Source: QIAW01 sp035487295 (lineage in GTDB: Bacteria; Acidobacteriota; Terriglobia; Terriglobales; Acidobacteriaceae). Taken from it: a DNA stretch of 64,000 nucleotides. Position numbers and translations under genes: made by a program. Below the pieces are notes generated by a model that was not told the DNA's origin, searched no databases, and saw nothing but the letters and a program-made list of their open reading frames with translations. The stretch spans positions 61,334 to 125,333 of the forward strand of contig DATHMH010000004.1 in NCBI GenBank assembly GCA_035487295.1. The letters run 5' to 3'. Shown here piece after piece: positions 1 through 8,057 of this stretch (positions within the stretch are counted from its first letter, which is position 1; each line of letters opens with the position of its first letter).

Positions 1-441
1 CGGAAAGCGCCGCACCATGCCCCATCGCCCGGCGGCAGATTCCTGCAGATCAAGTGGCAAATACTCGCCGCCAATGCGTGTGGCCTCTTCTGCGGCGACG
101 GTGAAAGTGAAAACAGCGCGGTCCACTTCAGCGCGGGCGGTCTTGATGGGCTTGCCTGACTCCAGGGCAATGCTGCGGGAAAATTCCTCATGACGCGATT
201 GGACCTGTTGTGTAACTTCCCGCAGCACACGCTGGCGTTCATACGATGACAGCTTACGCGTAACTTCAAAGCTGCGGACTGCGGCCGCAATGGCGGCCTC
301 AACCTGCTCCGGACCGGCAAAAGTTGCGACGCCTGCAATCTTCTGGTCATAGGGCGAGCAGATTTCTACTGGCAGGCCTGCGGTAGAAAATTTTCCATCG
401 AGAAGATAGGCGGTCTGTTTTGCGCTGAGTGTTTCGGGCAT
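1..441 (-). CDS. Aldehyde dehydrogenase, N-terminal part (cut by window edge)
   Basis: The first 147 codons of an NAD(P)-dependent aldehyde dehydrogenase that continues beyond the window. The product starts MPETLSAKQTAYLLDGK and runs through the usual N-terminal part of the Rossmann fold: a short beta-hairpin, then 'CSPYDQKIAGVATFAGPEQVEAAI', and 'LALESGKP'-like text (here IALESGKPIKTARAEVDRAV), which is the hallmark segment ahead of the cofactor site. The catalytic Cys and Glu lie outside the window, so the substrate cannot be read; lactaldehyde- or non-phosphorylating glyceraldehyde-3-phosphate-type enzymes share this layout. The ATG at 441 is the only sensible start. The gene faces away from the LuxR gene's 3' end (63 bp gap) and may be read with it. 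Confidence 0.85.
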   Translation of the reverse strand, partial: MPETLSAKQTAYLLDGKFSTAGLPVEICSPYDQKIAGVATFAGPEQVEAAIAAAVRSFEVTRKLSSYERQRVLREVTQQVQSRHEEFSRSIALESGKPIKTARAEVDRAVFTFTVAAEEATRIGGEYLPLDLQESAAGRWGMVRRFP

Positions 442-503
442 TCTGTTGCCTCTGGTCATCAGGGTGACACCGGCAGATTACATGAAAGCGATCAGAAACT
501 GCT

Positions 504-1340
504 CTACAACAATATAAACCCTCGTTTAATGCCGTTGGTAACGGCCTCGGTGCGGCTCGCTGCCCCCAGCTTGCCCAAAATCGAACTGACATGAAACTTG
601 ATTGTGTGCTCGGAGACATGCAGCCGCGAAGCTATTTCTCGATTGCCCAGGCCTGCTGCCACCATCCTCAGGACTTCCACCTCTCTGCGGGTCAGCTCCT
701 CGACAAGTGGTTCCATATCCCGGGAGCCACTGCCTTCAACATCGGAACCTTCGCCTTCCAACACGCCTTCTTCCAGCAGGCTTTCGTTCAACATGCCATC
801 CACGATCTCCGGGTGCAAAACAACCAGCTCTTCCGAAGCAGCCTGGAGAGCTGCCGCAATCTGCCGGCACGATGCGTCGCGCGGCAGAATCGAACTCACG
901 CCGGCGCGCAACAGACGCGCCGTCCAGGCAGCTTCAGGATGATCGGCCAATACAATCACCGTAAGGCCGGAAAAACCGCCCGAGGCCTCCGCCACCAGCC
1001 GCTCTGCGCTTCCCAGATTGGAATCGAGATCAACCAGCACCGCCTCCGGTTGCCAATGCTGCACATAGGCGCCGGCGGCCGCTGCTGCCGGCAACGCGCC
1101 AATCACTGCGATCGAAGCCGCGCCCCGCAGCAGCTTCTGCAGGGCCGATCTCCTTTCCGCCGAAGCGGCGATAATCAGAGCGCGAATTGCCGCGATCGCA
1201 GGCTGTTTCTGCGTGGATGCGCTACTTCGCGGGGCGCTCGCCGAGTTCAAGCGGGGCCTCGATCCGCTGTCCGCCACGTATGAGAGATACGGAGACTGAC
1301 TCTCCCACGCGTAATTTTCCGAGCTGGACCTGTACGTCAT
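504..1340 (-). CDS. LuxR-family response regulator with degenerate receiver
   Basis: DNA-binding transcription regulator. The C-terminal 65 residues are a clear LuxR/FixJ helix-turn-helix (LTRREVEVLRMVAAGL, then NREIASRLHVSEHTIKFHV). The middle looks like a receiver domain (RALIIAASAERRSAL to VDLDSNLGSAE to ILPRDASCRQIAAAL), but the acidic pair after the first strand is missing (AASAE) and the conserved Lys of the 'KDA' motif is Arg. It may therefore not be switched by phosphorylation. ATG at 1340 is chosen because a GAGG lies six bases before it; this makes the gene overlap the upstream protease by about 119 bp. A GTG at 1277 is an alternative. Co-transcription with the protease is very likely. 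Confidence 0.8.
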   Translation of the reverse strand: MTYRSSSENYAWESQSPYLSYVADSGSRPRLNSASAPRSSASTQKQPAIAAIRALIIAASAERRSALQKLLRGAASIAVIGALPAAAAAGAYVQHWQPEAVLVDLDSNLGSAERLVAEASGGFSGLTVIVLADHPEAAWTARLLRAGVSSILPRDASCRQIAAALQAASEELVVLHPEIVDGMLNESLLEEGVLEGEGSDVEGSGSRDMEPLVEELTRREVEVLRMVAAGLGNREIASRLHVSEHTIKFHVSSILGKLGAASRTEAVTNGIKRGFILL

Positions 1341-2145
1341 CAGTATCCTCAATAGGATTGCCGCGAATAGCGGTCAGGATATCGCCAAGCAGGAGCCCGG
1401 CTTTTCCCGCCGGTCCATCGGGCTCTACATGCATAATCAGAGCGCCGCTGCTGGTCGAAAGATTCAATTTGTTCCTCAGCTCCGCCGGCAGCGGAACCGG
1501 CTGCATGGCCAAACCAAGATAGGGCCGCGCAATGCGCCCTTTTTCCAGCAGCTCCTGCACAATGCGGCTGACCGTGCTGGCAGGAATGGTGATCGGCGCA
1601 CCCCGCCGCAAACCCTGTGTATTGACGCCCAGCACCTGCTCACTTGCATTCACCAGGGGGCCGCCGGAAAACCCAGGATAAAGAACCAGGTCGGGACGTA
1701 CGAACTGGTCAATCTCCCCGCCTCTCCACGTGCGCCATGCTCCGAACAGGCCCGAGATGATTCCTGAACTCGCAACCAGGTTCCCTCTGCGCGTCCGGCC
1801 CAGGGCCAGCACGAGATGGCCGATTTTCAGCTCTTTCGTGTCTCCAATCTTTGCTTGGGGAACTTCTGCGCTCTCTGGAATTTTCAGTACGGCGAGATCG
1901 GTAGTTGGGTCCTGCCCGGCCACCTCCGCGCTGAACGATTGCCCCTGCGCGTTCGTGACCGTGACCTCCGGGCGTGTCAGTGCGTGATTGGCAGTGACGA
2001 TTGCCCCCTTCTGCCACACCACGCCGCTTGCAGCATGCCGGTGATGAGAGTGAATGCAAACCACCGAGCTCCCGATTTTTTCCGCGCCCGCGGCCAATTC
2101 GGCCGATAGCGTAGACCATTGCTGATGAACTATTGTTGACGCCAT
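1222..2145 (-). CDS. HtrA/Deg-like serine protease with PDZ domain
   Basis: Trypsin-like (S1C) protease of 307 residues. The catalytic triad is visible: His54 in TANHAL, Asp83 in DPTTDLAVLK and Ser160 in YPGFSGGPLVN. The usual GNSGGPL has Phe in place of Asn. A C-terminal PDZ domain follows (about 210-300, with YLGLAMQPV, EPDGPAGKAGLLLGD and IRGNPIEDTDD). No signal peptide or membrane anchor is seen at the N-terminus, so it is probably cytoplasmic unless exported another way. The gene runs into the LuxR regulator with a long overlap, which suggests a coupled protease/regulator unit. A second signal-less HtrA relative lies at 32341-33351. Confidence 0.85.
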   Translation of the reverse strand: MASTIVHQQWSTLSAELAAGAEKIGSSVVCIHSHHRHAASGVVWQKGAIVTANHALTRPEVTVTNAQGQSFSAEVAGQDPTTDLAVLKIPESAEVPQAKIGDTKELKIGHLVLALGRTRRGNLVASSGIISGLFGAWRTWRGGEIDQFVRPDLVLYPGFSGGPLVNASEQVLGVNTQGLRRGAPITIPASTVSRIVQELLEKGRIARPYLGLAMQPVPLPAELRNKLNLSTSSGALIMHVEPDGPAGKAGLLLGDILTAIRGNPIEDTDDVQVQLGKLRVGESVSVSLIRGGQRIEAPLELGERPAK

Positions 2146-2465
2146 TTCTTGACTCCTGGATGAACTTGGAAACCGCAGGATTTGTTGTCTGCGGTCCCAG
2201 TAACAAGAATGCGCTCAAATGGAAAGGATCACATCACCCGAACGGCTAGTTTCGCCTCAGTTGTAGAGTATTTTCACCACAGAGGCACAGAGAAAGAATT
2301 GAGCCATTGATTCATCGGGTCATTGGGGCATTGAAGAATCGAAGAATTTAATGATTGAAAAGTTGAGAGGCTGGCAAACTTTTGTGGTTGATTAACAATG
2401 ACTCGATTCTCTGTGTCTCCGTGCCTCCGTGGTGAAATGTTCTTCGGCTGAATGCTGAGTGCTGA
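2146..2465. other. Intergenic region with a MITE-like element
   Basis: No gene is seen. The 5' end may hold the protease promoter. From 2271 to 2437 lies a repeat element with terminal inverted repeats (listed separately), followed by a short 'aatgctgagtgctgac' text related to repeats at 9173-9197. Confidence 0.6.
2271..2437. repeat. MITE-like element, copy 1 (about 167 bp)
   Basis: The ends are inverted repeats: left TTTTCACCACAGAGGCACAG, and right the complement of TTTCACCACGGAGGCACGG. The interior carries 'gctggcaaacttt' and 'aacaatga'. The same ends and interior words recur in the same order at 5267-5390. A run of 'tcattg'-type words sits inside the left half. No ORF is present, so any movement would need a transposase from elsewhere. 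Confidence 0.6.
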
Positions 2466-3125
2466 CTATTGGTTTTTCCCCATATGCCAGCCGGTGCCGT
2501 CATGATAGAAGTGCACCTTGGTGGCATGCGGAAAGCTGTTGTCCAGGGGAATATCTCCATCGCTCAGCGACTCCTGCACATGCCGGTTCAGCGAGCGATA
2601 GACTTCGCTATCGGCGGTAAAGTTTTCGCCAATCTCATTCGGCTTCCACTTCCAGTTGTAGACCACATCGGCAGCGTTGTCTCCGGCCGGTGTAACCGTC
2701 ACATCGAGCATCTCTTTGGATGCTATGGGAATGGCCCAATTATGGATGTTGCAGCGCCCCTGGCCAGTCTGTTTCTTGAATTCCTCGGAATCGAGCGCCC
2801 GCGCGCCTACTTGTTTGAAAATGGAATCGCCTTTATTCGTGGTAAGGACTTCGGTAGAGGTGCCGGTGTTTCCAATGCTGATCAACCCCGCTTTTTCCAG
2901 GACGGCGTACTTAGGCAAGCTTGGCGAGAGACCGCAATGTCCGTTCAGGTAGCCGATATCCACATAAATTGTTTTCTGAAGATCGGTGTCTGTATTCAGC
3001 AGGATACTCTTCGCCTGGTCTGCGCTCAGATCATTACAACCAGCCAGCGAGATCACCACGGCGGCCAGCCCGGCGATGATCAAACATCGTTGAAGACTTT
3101 TGCGTAAGATCTCTGAAAGTGGCAC
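2466..3125 (-). CDS. Predicted lipoprotein of unknown function
   Basis: A 219-residue protein with a lipoprotein signal: a hydrophobic stretch (about 13-28), then lipobox LAGC with Cys30. It should be lipid-anchored in the envelope. The mature part has no domain I recognise; it carries several Cys (in GHCGLSP and QGRCNIHNW) and ends FYHDGTGWHMGKNQ, which reads like a repeated small beta-domain. The short palindrome at 3211-3226 lies in its upstream region. It is separated from nuoI by 340 bp and a terminator, so it is probably its own unit. Confidence 0.6.
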   Translation of the reverse strand: MPLSEILRKSLQRCLIIAGLAAVVISLAGCNDLSADQAKSILLNTDTDLQKTIYVDIGYLNGHCGLSPSLPKYAVLEKAGLISIGNTGTSTEVLTTNKGDSIFKQVGARALDSEEFKKQTGQGRCNIHNWAIPIASKEMLDVTVTPAGDNAADVVYNWKWKPNEIGENFTADSEVYRSLNRHVQESLSDGDIPLDNSFPHATKVHFYHDGTGWHMGKNQ

Positions 3126-3210
3126 AACTTCCCCCTAACAAACCCGCTCTCGTGATAACTCCAGAGCAGCTTTGCAGCAATCAAATATCACAAAACTTGC
3201 ACTGATGCTA

Positions 3211-3226
3211 TTAGCTATTTAGCTAA
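3211..3226. promoter_or_regulatory. Inverted repeat upstream of lipoprotein gene
   Basis: TTAGCTA-TT-TAGCTAA, perfect 7-bp arms, about 85 bp upstream of the lipoprotein start. A regulator site is possible; the regulator is unknown. Confidence 0.25.
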
Positions 3227-3411
3227 CACGCTAGTTACGTAAGTAATGCCGCTTTACGTTTCTTTACAATGAGTTAGGGGATTTGGCAGTTTGCTTCGAG
3301 GCTGACTAATTTGTATGGTTGTTTCCGCGAAAATCAACTACCGCCGCATATGAGCAAGTGAGTGCGGAGTACCGTCGTAAAAATCGAAAATCGTACTTCG
3401 TAAATCGTACT

Positions 3412-3442
3412 TCAAAATTAAAGCCGGCTGCATAGCCGGCTT
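3412..3442 (-). terminator. Rho-independent terminator after nuoI
   Basis: Read on the minus strand: AAGCCGGCT-ATGC-AGCCGGCTT (perfect 9-bp stem) followed by TAATTTT. It lies 24 bp past the nuoI stop. Confidence 0.7.
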
Positions 3443-3465
3443 GAAAATACTAAAATCGCTCCCGT

Positions 3466-3972
3466 TTACGTTGTGCTTCCCTGCTCGGCTATGTTGAAGA
3501 CTGCGTTGTCGCCTTGATGTGCTGGCTTGGGGGCCAGCATCTGCTCTTTGCGATAGACCAGGTTGGTCGCGTTGAAGGTGGCAATTTCGAAGCCGTGGCC
3601 GTGGGTAATGGCGTCGGTGGGGCAGGCCTCGACGCAATAGCCGCAGAAGATGCAGCGGTTGTAATCGATGTTATAGACCTTGGCATAACGCTCGGCGCCG
3701 CTGATGCGGTTCTCGGCAGTGTTCTCGGCCGCTTCGATATAGATACAATTCGAAGGACAAGCCGCCGCGCACAGGAAGCAGGCCACGCACTTTTCCAGGC
3801 CGTTTTCGTCGCGTTGCAACACATGTACGCCGCGGAAGCGCTCCTGGAAGACCGCGCCCTTCAGCGGACCTTTGCCATCGGGGTAGTTTTCCACCACCGT
3901 GGGCTTGAACATCTCCCGGAAGGTGATGGACATCCCCTTGGCGATCCCGGCAATGTCTTTGATGATTGCCAT
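3466..3972 (-). CDS. nuoI: NADH-quinone oxidoreductase subunit I (NuoI), isolated
   Basis: The 168-residue two-[4Fe-4S] subunit of respiratory complex I that carries electrons towards quinone (clusters N6a/N6b). Both ligand sets are intact: C62-x2-C65-x2-C68-x3-C72 (CVACFLCAAACP) and C107-x2-C110-x2-C113-x3-C117 (CIFCGYCVEACP). The N-terminus GIAKGMSITFREMFKPTVVENYP is typical NuoI. It stands alone: the neighbours are a lipoprotein and a divergent esterase, with no nuoH or nuoJ beside it, and it has its own terminator. The rest of the nuo cluster must lie elsewhere, or this is an extra copy. The last residues (about 150-168) are non-conserved. Confidence 0.92.
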   Translation of the reverse strand: MAIIKDIAGIAKGMSITFREMFKPTVVENYPDGKGPLKGAVFQERFRGVHVLQRDENGLEKCVACFLCAAACPSNCIYIEAAENTAENRISGAERYAKVYNIDYNRCIFCGYCVEACPTDAITHGHGFEIATFNATNLVYRKEQMLAPKPAHQGDNAVFNIAEQGSTT

Positions 3973-4107
3973 AAAAAACTAGTATAAATGGTTCCCTGAT
4001 TTTTCTCCAAATGGCGTGTATTTCACTGTGAAGGCACAACGAAAGAAGAGGAAAAGCAGTCACAAGGTCAAACCAGACTTTGAATTTCACCTGATCAAGG
4101 ACGGACC

Positions 4108-5265
4108 ATGAGATTCACTTCAGCCCCGCTGAAACTATATTTATGTATGCTCTTTGCCCTTGCCGGTCTTGCAGCGGCACAGCAGAGCAACCCACCCTCA
4201 ACTCCTATGAAACCGCCGGCACCATTGATTTCGCCTGAAGTACATCCGGACAGCAGCGTGACCTTCCGCCTTCGTGCTCCTAACGCCAAAGATGTAAGGC
4301 TGGCGCGGGAAGGCGCGCAGCCGGTGGCCATGCAGAAAGATGACCAGGGTGTGTGGAGCGCGACCACTACCCCGCTCGCTCCCGATTACTACGGCTATTC
4401 CTTCATTGCCGATGGAGTGCATCTGATTGACCCATCGAATCCCCTGCTCAAGCCCAATCTGCATGCAACAGAAAATATGGTGCACGTTCCCGGTCCTTCC
4501 ACACTGCCTTGGGAGCTTGCCGATGTGCCCCAGGGTGAAATCCATCATCACTTCTACAAGTCCGCAGTTGCGAGCGATTACCGCGATTTTTACGTATATA
4601 CTCCGCCGGGCTATGACCCGGCCGGAAAGCAAACTTATCCGGTTCTCTACCTGCTGCACGGGTTCAGCGATGACGCCAGCGGATGGACAGCGGTGGGAAG
4701 GGCGAACGTAATTCTTGACAATCTTATCGCGCAAGGCAAAGCCAAGCCGATGATTGTGGTCATGCCGCTGGGCTACGGAACTATGGACTTCGTGCGGCCG
4801 GGCGACGACACATGGGCCAACCACGAACTGCGAGACCGTAATTTTGAAAAGTTTACTGAGGCATTGCTCTCTGAGGTCATGCCAAAAGTTGAGAGCGAGT
4901 ACCGGGTAAAGAAAGATCGCAACGCCCGCGCCATCGCCGGACTCTCCATGGGCGGCTCGGAATCACTGCTGACGGGGTTGAATAATCTCGATAAGTTTTC
5001 CTGGGTCGGCGCCTTCAGCTCCGGTGGAATCCCGGAAGACTTTCATGCCGACTTTCCATCACTGGATGCAAAAGCAAACCAGCAACTCCATCTTTTGTGG
5101 ATCGCCTGTGGCGCCGATGACCATCTGATCGCGCTCAACCGCAACCTGCGGGCATGGCTCAAGTCTAAGGATGTTCAACATACCGCCATTGAAACCCCGG
5201 GCGGGCACTTCTGGATGCTTTGGCGGCGTAATCTGGCCGACTATGCGTCATTGTTGTTTCGCTAG
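4108..5265 (+). CDS. Secreted CE1-like esterase with N-terminal E-set domain
   Basis: A 385-residue secreted hydrolase. It has a signal peptide (about 1-25, cut after LAAAQ), then an immunoglobulin-like E-set/CBM48-type domain (about 45-130, VTFRLRAPNAKDVRLAREG, YYGYSFIADGV), then an esterase-D / feruloyl-esterase-like alpha/beta hydrolase. The triad can be read as Ser280 (GLSMGGSES), Asp337 or Asp338 (CGADDHL) and His367 (GGHFWML). YLLHGFSDD is the oxyanion region. Such enzymes cleave ester decorations on plant polysaccharide; the exact substrate is inference. A MITE-like repeat begins two bases after its stop codon. It is divergent from nuoI. Confidence 0.85.
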   Translation: MRFTSAPLKLYLCMLFALAGLAAAQQSNPPSTPMKPPAPLISPEVHPDSSVTFRLRAPNAKDVRLAREGAQPVAMQKDDQGVWSATTTPLAPDYYGYSFIADGVHLIDPSNPLLKPNLHATENMVHVPGPSTLPWELADVPQGEIHHHFYKSAVASDYRDFYVYTPPGYDPAGKQTYPVLYLLHGFSDDASGWTAVGRANVILDNLIAQGKAKPMIVVMPLGYGTMDFVRPGDDTWANHELRDRNFEKFTEALLSEVMPKVESEYRVKKDRNARAIAGLSMGGSESLLTGLNNLDKFSWVGAFSSGGIPEDFHADFPSLDAKANQQLHLLWIACGADDHLIALNRNLRAWLKSKDVQHTAIETPGGHFWMLWRRNLADYASLLFR

Positions 5266-5266
5266 G

Positions 5267-5390
5267 TTTTCACCACAGAACACAGAGGCACAGAGAAGAA
5301 CTGAACGGTTGGATGATTTAGAAGCTGGCATACTTTCTTGCCCAACCAACAATGATTCTACGATTCAATTCTCTGTGTCTCCATGGTGAA
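5267..5390. repeat. MITE-like element, copy 2 (about 124 bp)
   Basis: Same left end (TTTTCACCACAGA, gaggcacagagaa), same interior words (gctggcatacttt, aacaatga) and same right end (tctctgtgtctcc, ggtgaata) as copy 1 at 2271-2437, in the same orientation. It directly abuts the esterase stop codon. A further half-end (ctccgcgtctctgcgcctc) lies at about 5414-5432. Confidence 0.6.
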
Positions 5391-5444
5391 TAGAATCTGG
5401 CGCGCGAATCTTCCTCCGCGTCTCTGCGCCTCAGCGGTTAAAAC

Positions 5445-5924
5445 CTATTTCTTTCCGTACGCCGTCGCAAATCGCTGTCCAATAATCTGGTTCAGGTGGT
5501 GCTTGAGGTGGGCGACGTAGTCTTCGGCAATAAATCCCAAAGTGGCCGTAGGATTGTTGCCAATCGTGCAAGGAACATTGGAGGCAGATTCAGGAATACG
5601 AGCGATGACATGGGCCAGATAAAAGTTATAGCTCTCCCATAAGCGCAGCAACAGCTTCCACTCCACCTCGTTGCAATCTTGGAGTTTGGCGAGCGCGTCT
5701 TGCTCGTAACCAGGGAACGTCAACGGACCATAGAGCGCCGCGCGTACAAAGCGCTGGTGGTTGTTGGTGGCCGAATCAATCAGGTGGCCCAGGATTTCTT
5801 TCTTCGACCACTTTCCCGGTTGGGGATGCGCGGAGGTTTCTTTCTCGGGAAGCGCCTGCAATGGGCCCTGCGCCTCGTTAACCGTGCGCTGCAGATCGTC
5901 GGCGATGGCAAGAAAGGTCATCAT
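5445..5924 (-). CDS. DinB-family four-helix metal-binding protein
   Basis: A 159-residue DinB/YfiT-superfamily protein. The three-His metal site is visible: His47 (ILGHLIDSATNNHQRF), His139 and His143 (YVAHLKHHLNQI). Family members are four-helix bundles; many act in thiol-dependent (mycothiol/bacillithiol-type) transfer or are of unknown role, so the reaction cannot be named. The gene is alone between repeat-rich spacers, with its promoter presumably in 5925-6060. Confidence 0.85.
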   Translation of the reverse strand: MMTFLAIADDLQRTVNEAQGPLQALPEKETSAHPQPGKWSKKEILGHLIDSATNNHQRFVRAALYGPLTFPGYEQDALAKLQDCNEVEWKLLLRLWESYNFYLAHVIARIPESASNVPCTIGNNPTATLGFIAEDYVAHLKHHLNQIIGQRFATAYGKK

Positions 5925-6198
5925 CTTTACTCCAAAAACTATTTGTGAATCTGCACAACACCATTGGATTGTATGTTTCGGACTTCAGATTTTAATTTTT
6001 TCAAGACTGTCTTGCGGAAGCCCGAATGAACTCGCAAATTCGCGCTCATTCATTCGATTTCCATAAAAGTGATATCAAATCATTGCCTTTTACAGAATTG
6101 CTGGCATGATAGAGTTGAGCCATTGTTTCCGCTCTTTGAAAACCTACCCAGCTCCCGGTCTCGCGGAGGCGAAGGGATAGTTCCGCGCACCGCAAATA

Positions 6199-6236
6199 GG
6201 TTACTTAGTAACCCCCACCCCCCCATTACTTAGACG
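6199..6236 (-). repeat. G-run repeat (GGTGGGGG-TTACTAAGTAACC family), copy 1
   Basis: The minus strand reads a run of Gs, then T, then more Gs, then the palindrome GGTTACTTAGTAACC. Twenty-five bases are identical to 58709-58733. Relatives are at 58620-58665 and 18683-18712. The G runs could form a quadruplex next to the hairpin. Confidence 0.55.
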
Positions 6237-6312
6237 AGCTAGTCCCCTTTATTGAGAACGAGAATTCATAGAACATCCCTGGCGAATGCATATCGCGCTG
6301 AATTCTCAATTC

Positions 6313-6347
6313 TGAGTACTGAGTACCGAGTACTGAGTACTGAGTAC
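6313..6347. repeat. Tandem TGAGTAC array
   Basis: Five near-perfect 7-bp units (tgagtac, one cgagtac) four bases past the ubiD stop codon. The same unit repeats twice at 9325-9339, again directly next to a stop codon. Confidence 0.6.
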
Positions 6348-6351
6348 TTCT

Positions 6352-7944
6352 CTATTCAATCCCATAATCCTTCCACTTCTTGTCCACCAGACCTTTTGTC
6401 TTTTCATCCATGAGGATCTCATCCGGCCAGGGCCTGTTGAAGCCCTCCAACGGCCACTTGCGCGTAGCGTCAATTCCCATTTTGGAGCCGAAGTTGGGCA
6501 GCCGCGAGGCATGATCGAGTGAATCCACCGGCCCCAGCGTGAACTGGATATCGCGCTCAGGGTCAATGTGGTTCAGGGCCTTCAAGGTCACATCGGCGAT
6601 GTCCTGCACATTCACGTCTTCATCTACAACTACGATGCACTTGGTAAACATCGCCTGGCCCAGCGACCAGATGGCGTTCATTACCTTGCGCGCCTGGCCG
6701 GGGTAGGACTTCTTGATGGAAACGATCATCAGGTTGTGAAATATGCCCTCCACTGGCAGATTCACGTCCACCAGCTCGGGAATCGTAACCCGCATCAGCG
6801 GAAGAAAGATGCGTTCGACGGCCTTGCCCATCCAGGCATCTTCCATCGGAGGCTTGCCGACGATGGTGGTGGCGTAGATCGGATTGCGGCGATGGGTCAT
6901 GCAGGTCAGGTGAAAGACCGGATACTCATCCGCCAGCGAATAGAACCCAGTGTGATCGCCAAACGGGCCCTCGGTGCGCAGCTCGTCAAGGTTCACGTAT
7001 CCTTCGAGCACAATCTCGGCGTTGGCGGGGACCTCCAGATCTACAGTCTCACACTTTACCAACTCCACCGGGCTCTGCCGCAGGAAGCCGGCAATCATAT
7101 ATTCCTCAACGTCAGGCGGGGCAGGGACAATTGCCGAAAACGTCAGCGCCGGGTCGGTCCCGATGGCAACAGCCACTTCCATCTTCCCCGCCGGACGCGG
7201 CCCCTCCGCCAAAACCGAGCCGCCGGAAGAGCGCGCCATGATATCCACCGCGGCAGCAGCACGTGTGGCACAGCCGTCCCTGGCTGTGCTGGCCGCTGCG
7301 GCCGCGCGTATGCGCTCCCGGTAGTGCTCGGCGCCGATCTTCTGCCGCTGCCAATGCATGCCCGCGGTGCGCTCATCGTAGATTTGCATGCGATACATGC
7401 CGACGTTGCGCTTCCCCGTCTTGGGGTCGCGGGTGATGACGCAGGGCAGGGTGATAAAACGTCCTGCGTCTTTAGGCCAGCACTGCAGAACGGGCAGTTC
7501 GAGCAGCGAGAACTTATCCTTTTTGATGACCTCTTTACACGGCCCGGAGCTGACCGTCTTAGGGAAAAATTTGCCCAGGTCAGCCAGCATGGGCAGCATC
7601 TTGATCTTATCCAGCAGCCCCTGCGGCGACTTGACGTCCATGAATTGGTGAATGCGCTCGGCTATGCTGTCGAGCGACTCCACCTGCAGGGCCAGATTCA
7701 TGCGCCGCGCCGAACCAAACTGGTTGATCAACACCTGCGCGCCCGGATGTCCTTTGATGTTTTCAAACAGCAGTGCCGGCCCACCGGGAGCCGCACCCGG
7801 CTTACTTTCGGCGCGGCCGCTCTTGGAGACGCGGTCGGTAATCTCGGTGATCTCCAGAATGGGGTCAACTTCTGCTGTTATGCGCTTAAGCTCGCCTGCG
7901 CGCTCAAGGGCGGCAATCCAGTCTCTAAGGTCGGTGTAAGCCAA
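6352..7944 (-). CDS. ubiD: UbiD-family prenyl-FMN decarboxylase
   Basis: A (de)carboxylase of the UbiD family, which uses prenylated FMN made by UbiX; in quinone synthesis it removes the carboxyl of 4-hydroxy-3-polyprenylbenzoate or a related aromatic acid. About 530 residues. Landmarks: AYTDLRDWIAALERAGELKRI near the start, FENIKGHPGAQVLINQFGSARRM, GMYRMQIYDERTAGMHWQ, EGPFGDHTGFYS and DHASRLPNFGSKMGIDATRKW. TTG at 7944 is chosen because GGGAG sits six bases ahead and family members begin exactly here; an upstream in-frame extension to 8046 is unlikely. Around residues 225-265 it carries an Ala-rich insert (encoding RAAAAASTARDGCATRAAAA) that contains a DNA hairpin. No ubiX is in the window, so the substrate is inference. 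Confidence 0.87.
   Translation of the reverse strand: MAYTDLRDWIAALERAGELKRITAEVDPILEITEITDRVSKSGRAESKPGAAPGGPALLFENIKGHPGAQVLINQFGSARRMNLALQVESLDSIAERIHQFMDVKSPQGLLDKIKMLPMLADLGKFFPKTVSSGPCKEVIKKDKFSLLELPVLQCWPKDAGRFITLPCVITRDPKTGKRNVGMYRMQIYDERTAGMHWQRQKIGAEHYRERIRAAAAASTARDGCATRAAAAVDIMARSSGGSVLAEGPRPAGKMEVAVAIGTDPALTFSAIVPAPPDVEEYMIAGFLRQSPVELVKCETVDLEVPANAEIVLEGYVNLDELRTEGPFGDHTGFYSLADEYPVFHLTCMTHRRNPIYATTIVGKPPMEDAWMGKAVERIFLPLMRVTIPELVDVNLPVEGIFHNLMIVSIKKSYPGQARKVMNAIWSLGQAMFTKCIVVVDEDVNVQDIADVTLKALNHIDPERDIQFTLGPVDSLDHASRLPNFGSKMGIDATRKWPLEGFNRPWPDEILMDEKTKGLVDKKWKDYGIE
7268..7289. repeat. Hairpin inside ubiD coding sequence
   Basis: GCACAGCC-gtccct-GGCTGTGC, perfect 8-bp arms. It lies in the Ala-rich insert of UbiD and looks like an intergenic-type palindrome that entered the gene in frame. 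Confidence 0.5.
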
Positions 7945-8057
7945 TGCCTTCTCCCAAGGTAAGGGAAGATTATAAACACTCACCGCTGAGCACCCAACTC
8001 TGCGCCCGGCGCTCACATCCAATTTTTTAGTCACAACCTTAGTCAAGGATTCTAATA

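Larger units (their letters stand above)
3126..3465. other. Intergenic region between lipoprotein and nuoI
   Basis: No gene is supported. It holds an inverted repeat (3211-3226), a direct repeat of 'aaatcgtacttc' around 3388-3413, and the nuoI terminator at 3412-3442. Confidence 0.5.
5925..6351. other. Repeat-bearing intergenic region
   Basis: No gene is seen. It holds one copy of a C/G-run repeat at 6199-6236 and the 'tgagtac' array at 6313-6347, both listed separately. The first 100 bp should hold the DinB promoter. Confidence 0.5.

Noticed and set aside
6313..6347. CRISPR-like array (TGAGTAC repeats)
   Set aside because: Units are 7 bp and contiguous, with no spacers and no cas genes.
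6568..7962. A 464-codon plus-strand frame opposite ubiD
   Set aside because: It is the antisense shadow of a clear UbiD coding sequence; the product has no family features.
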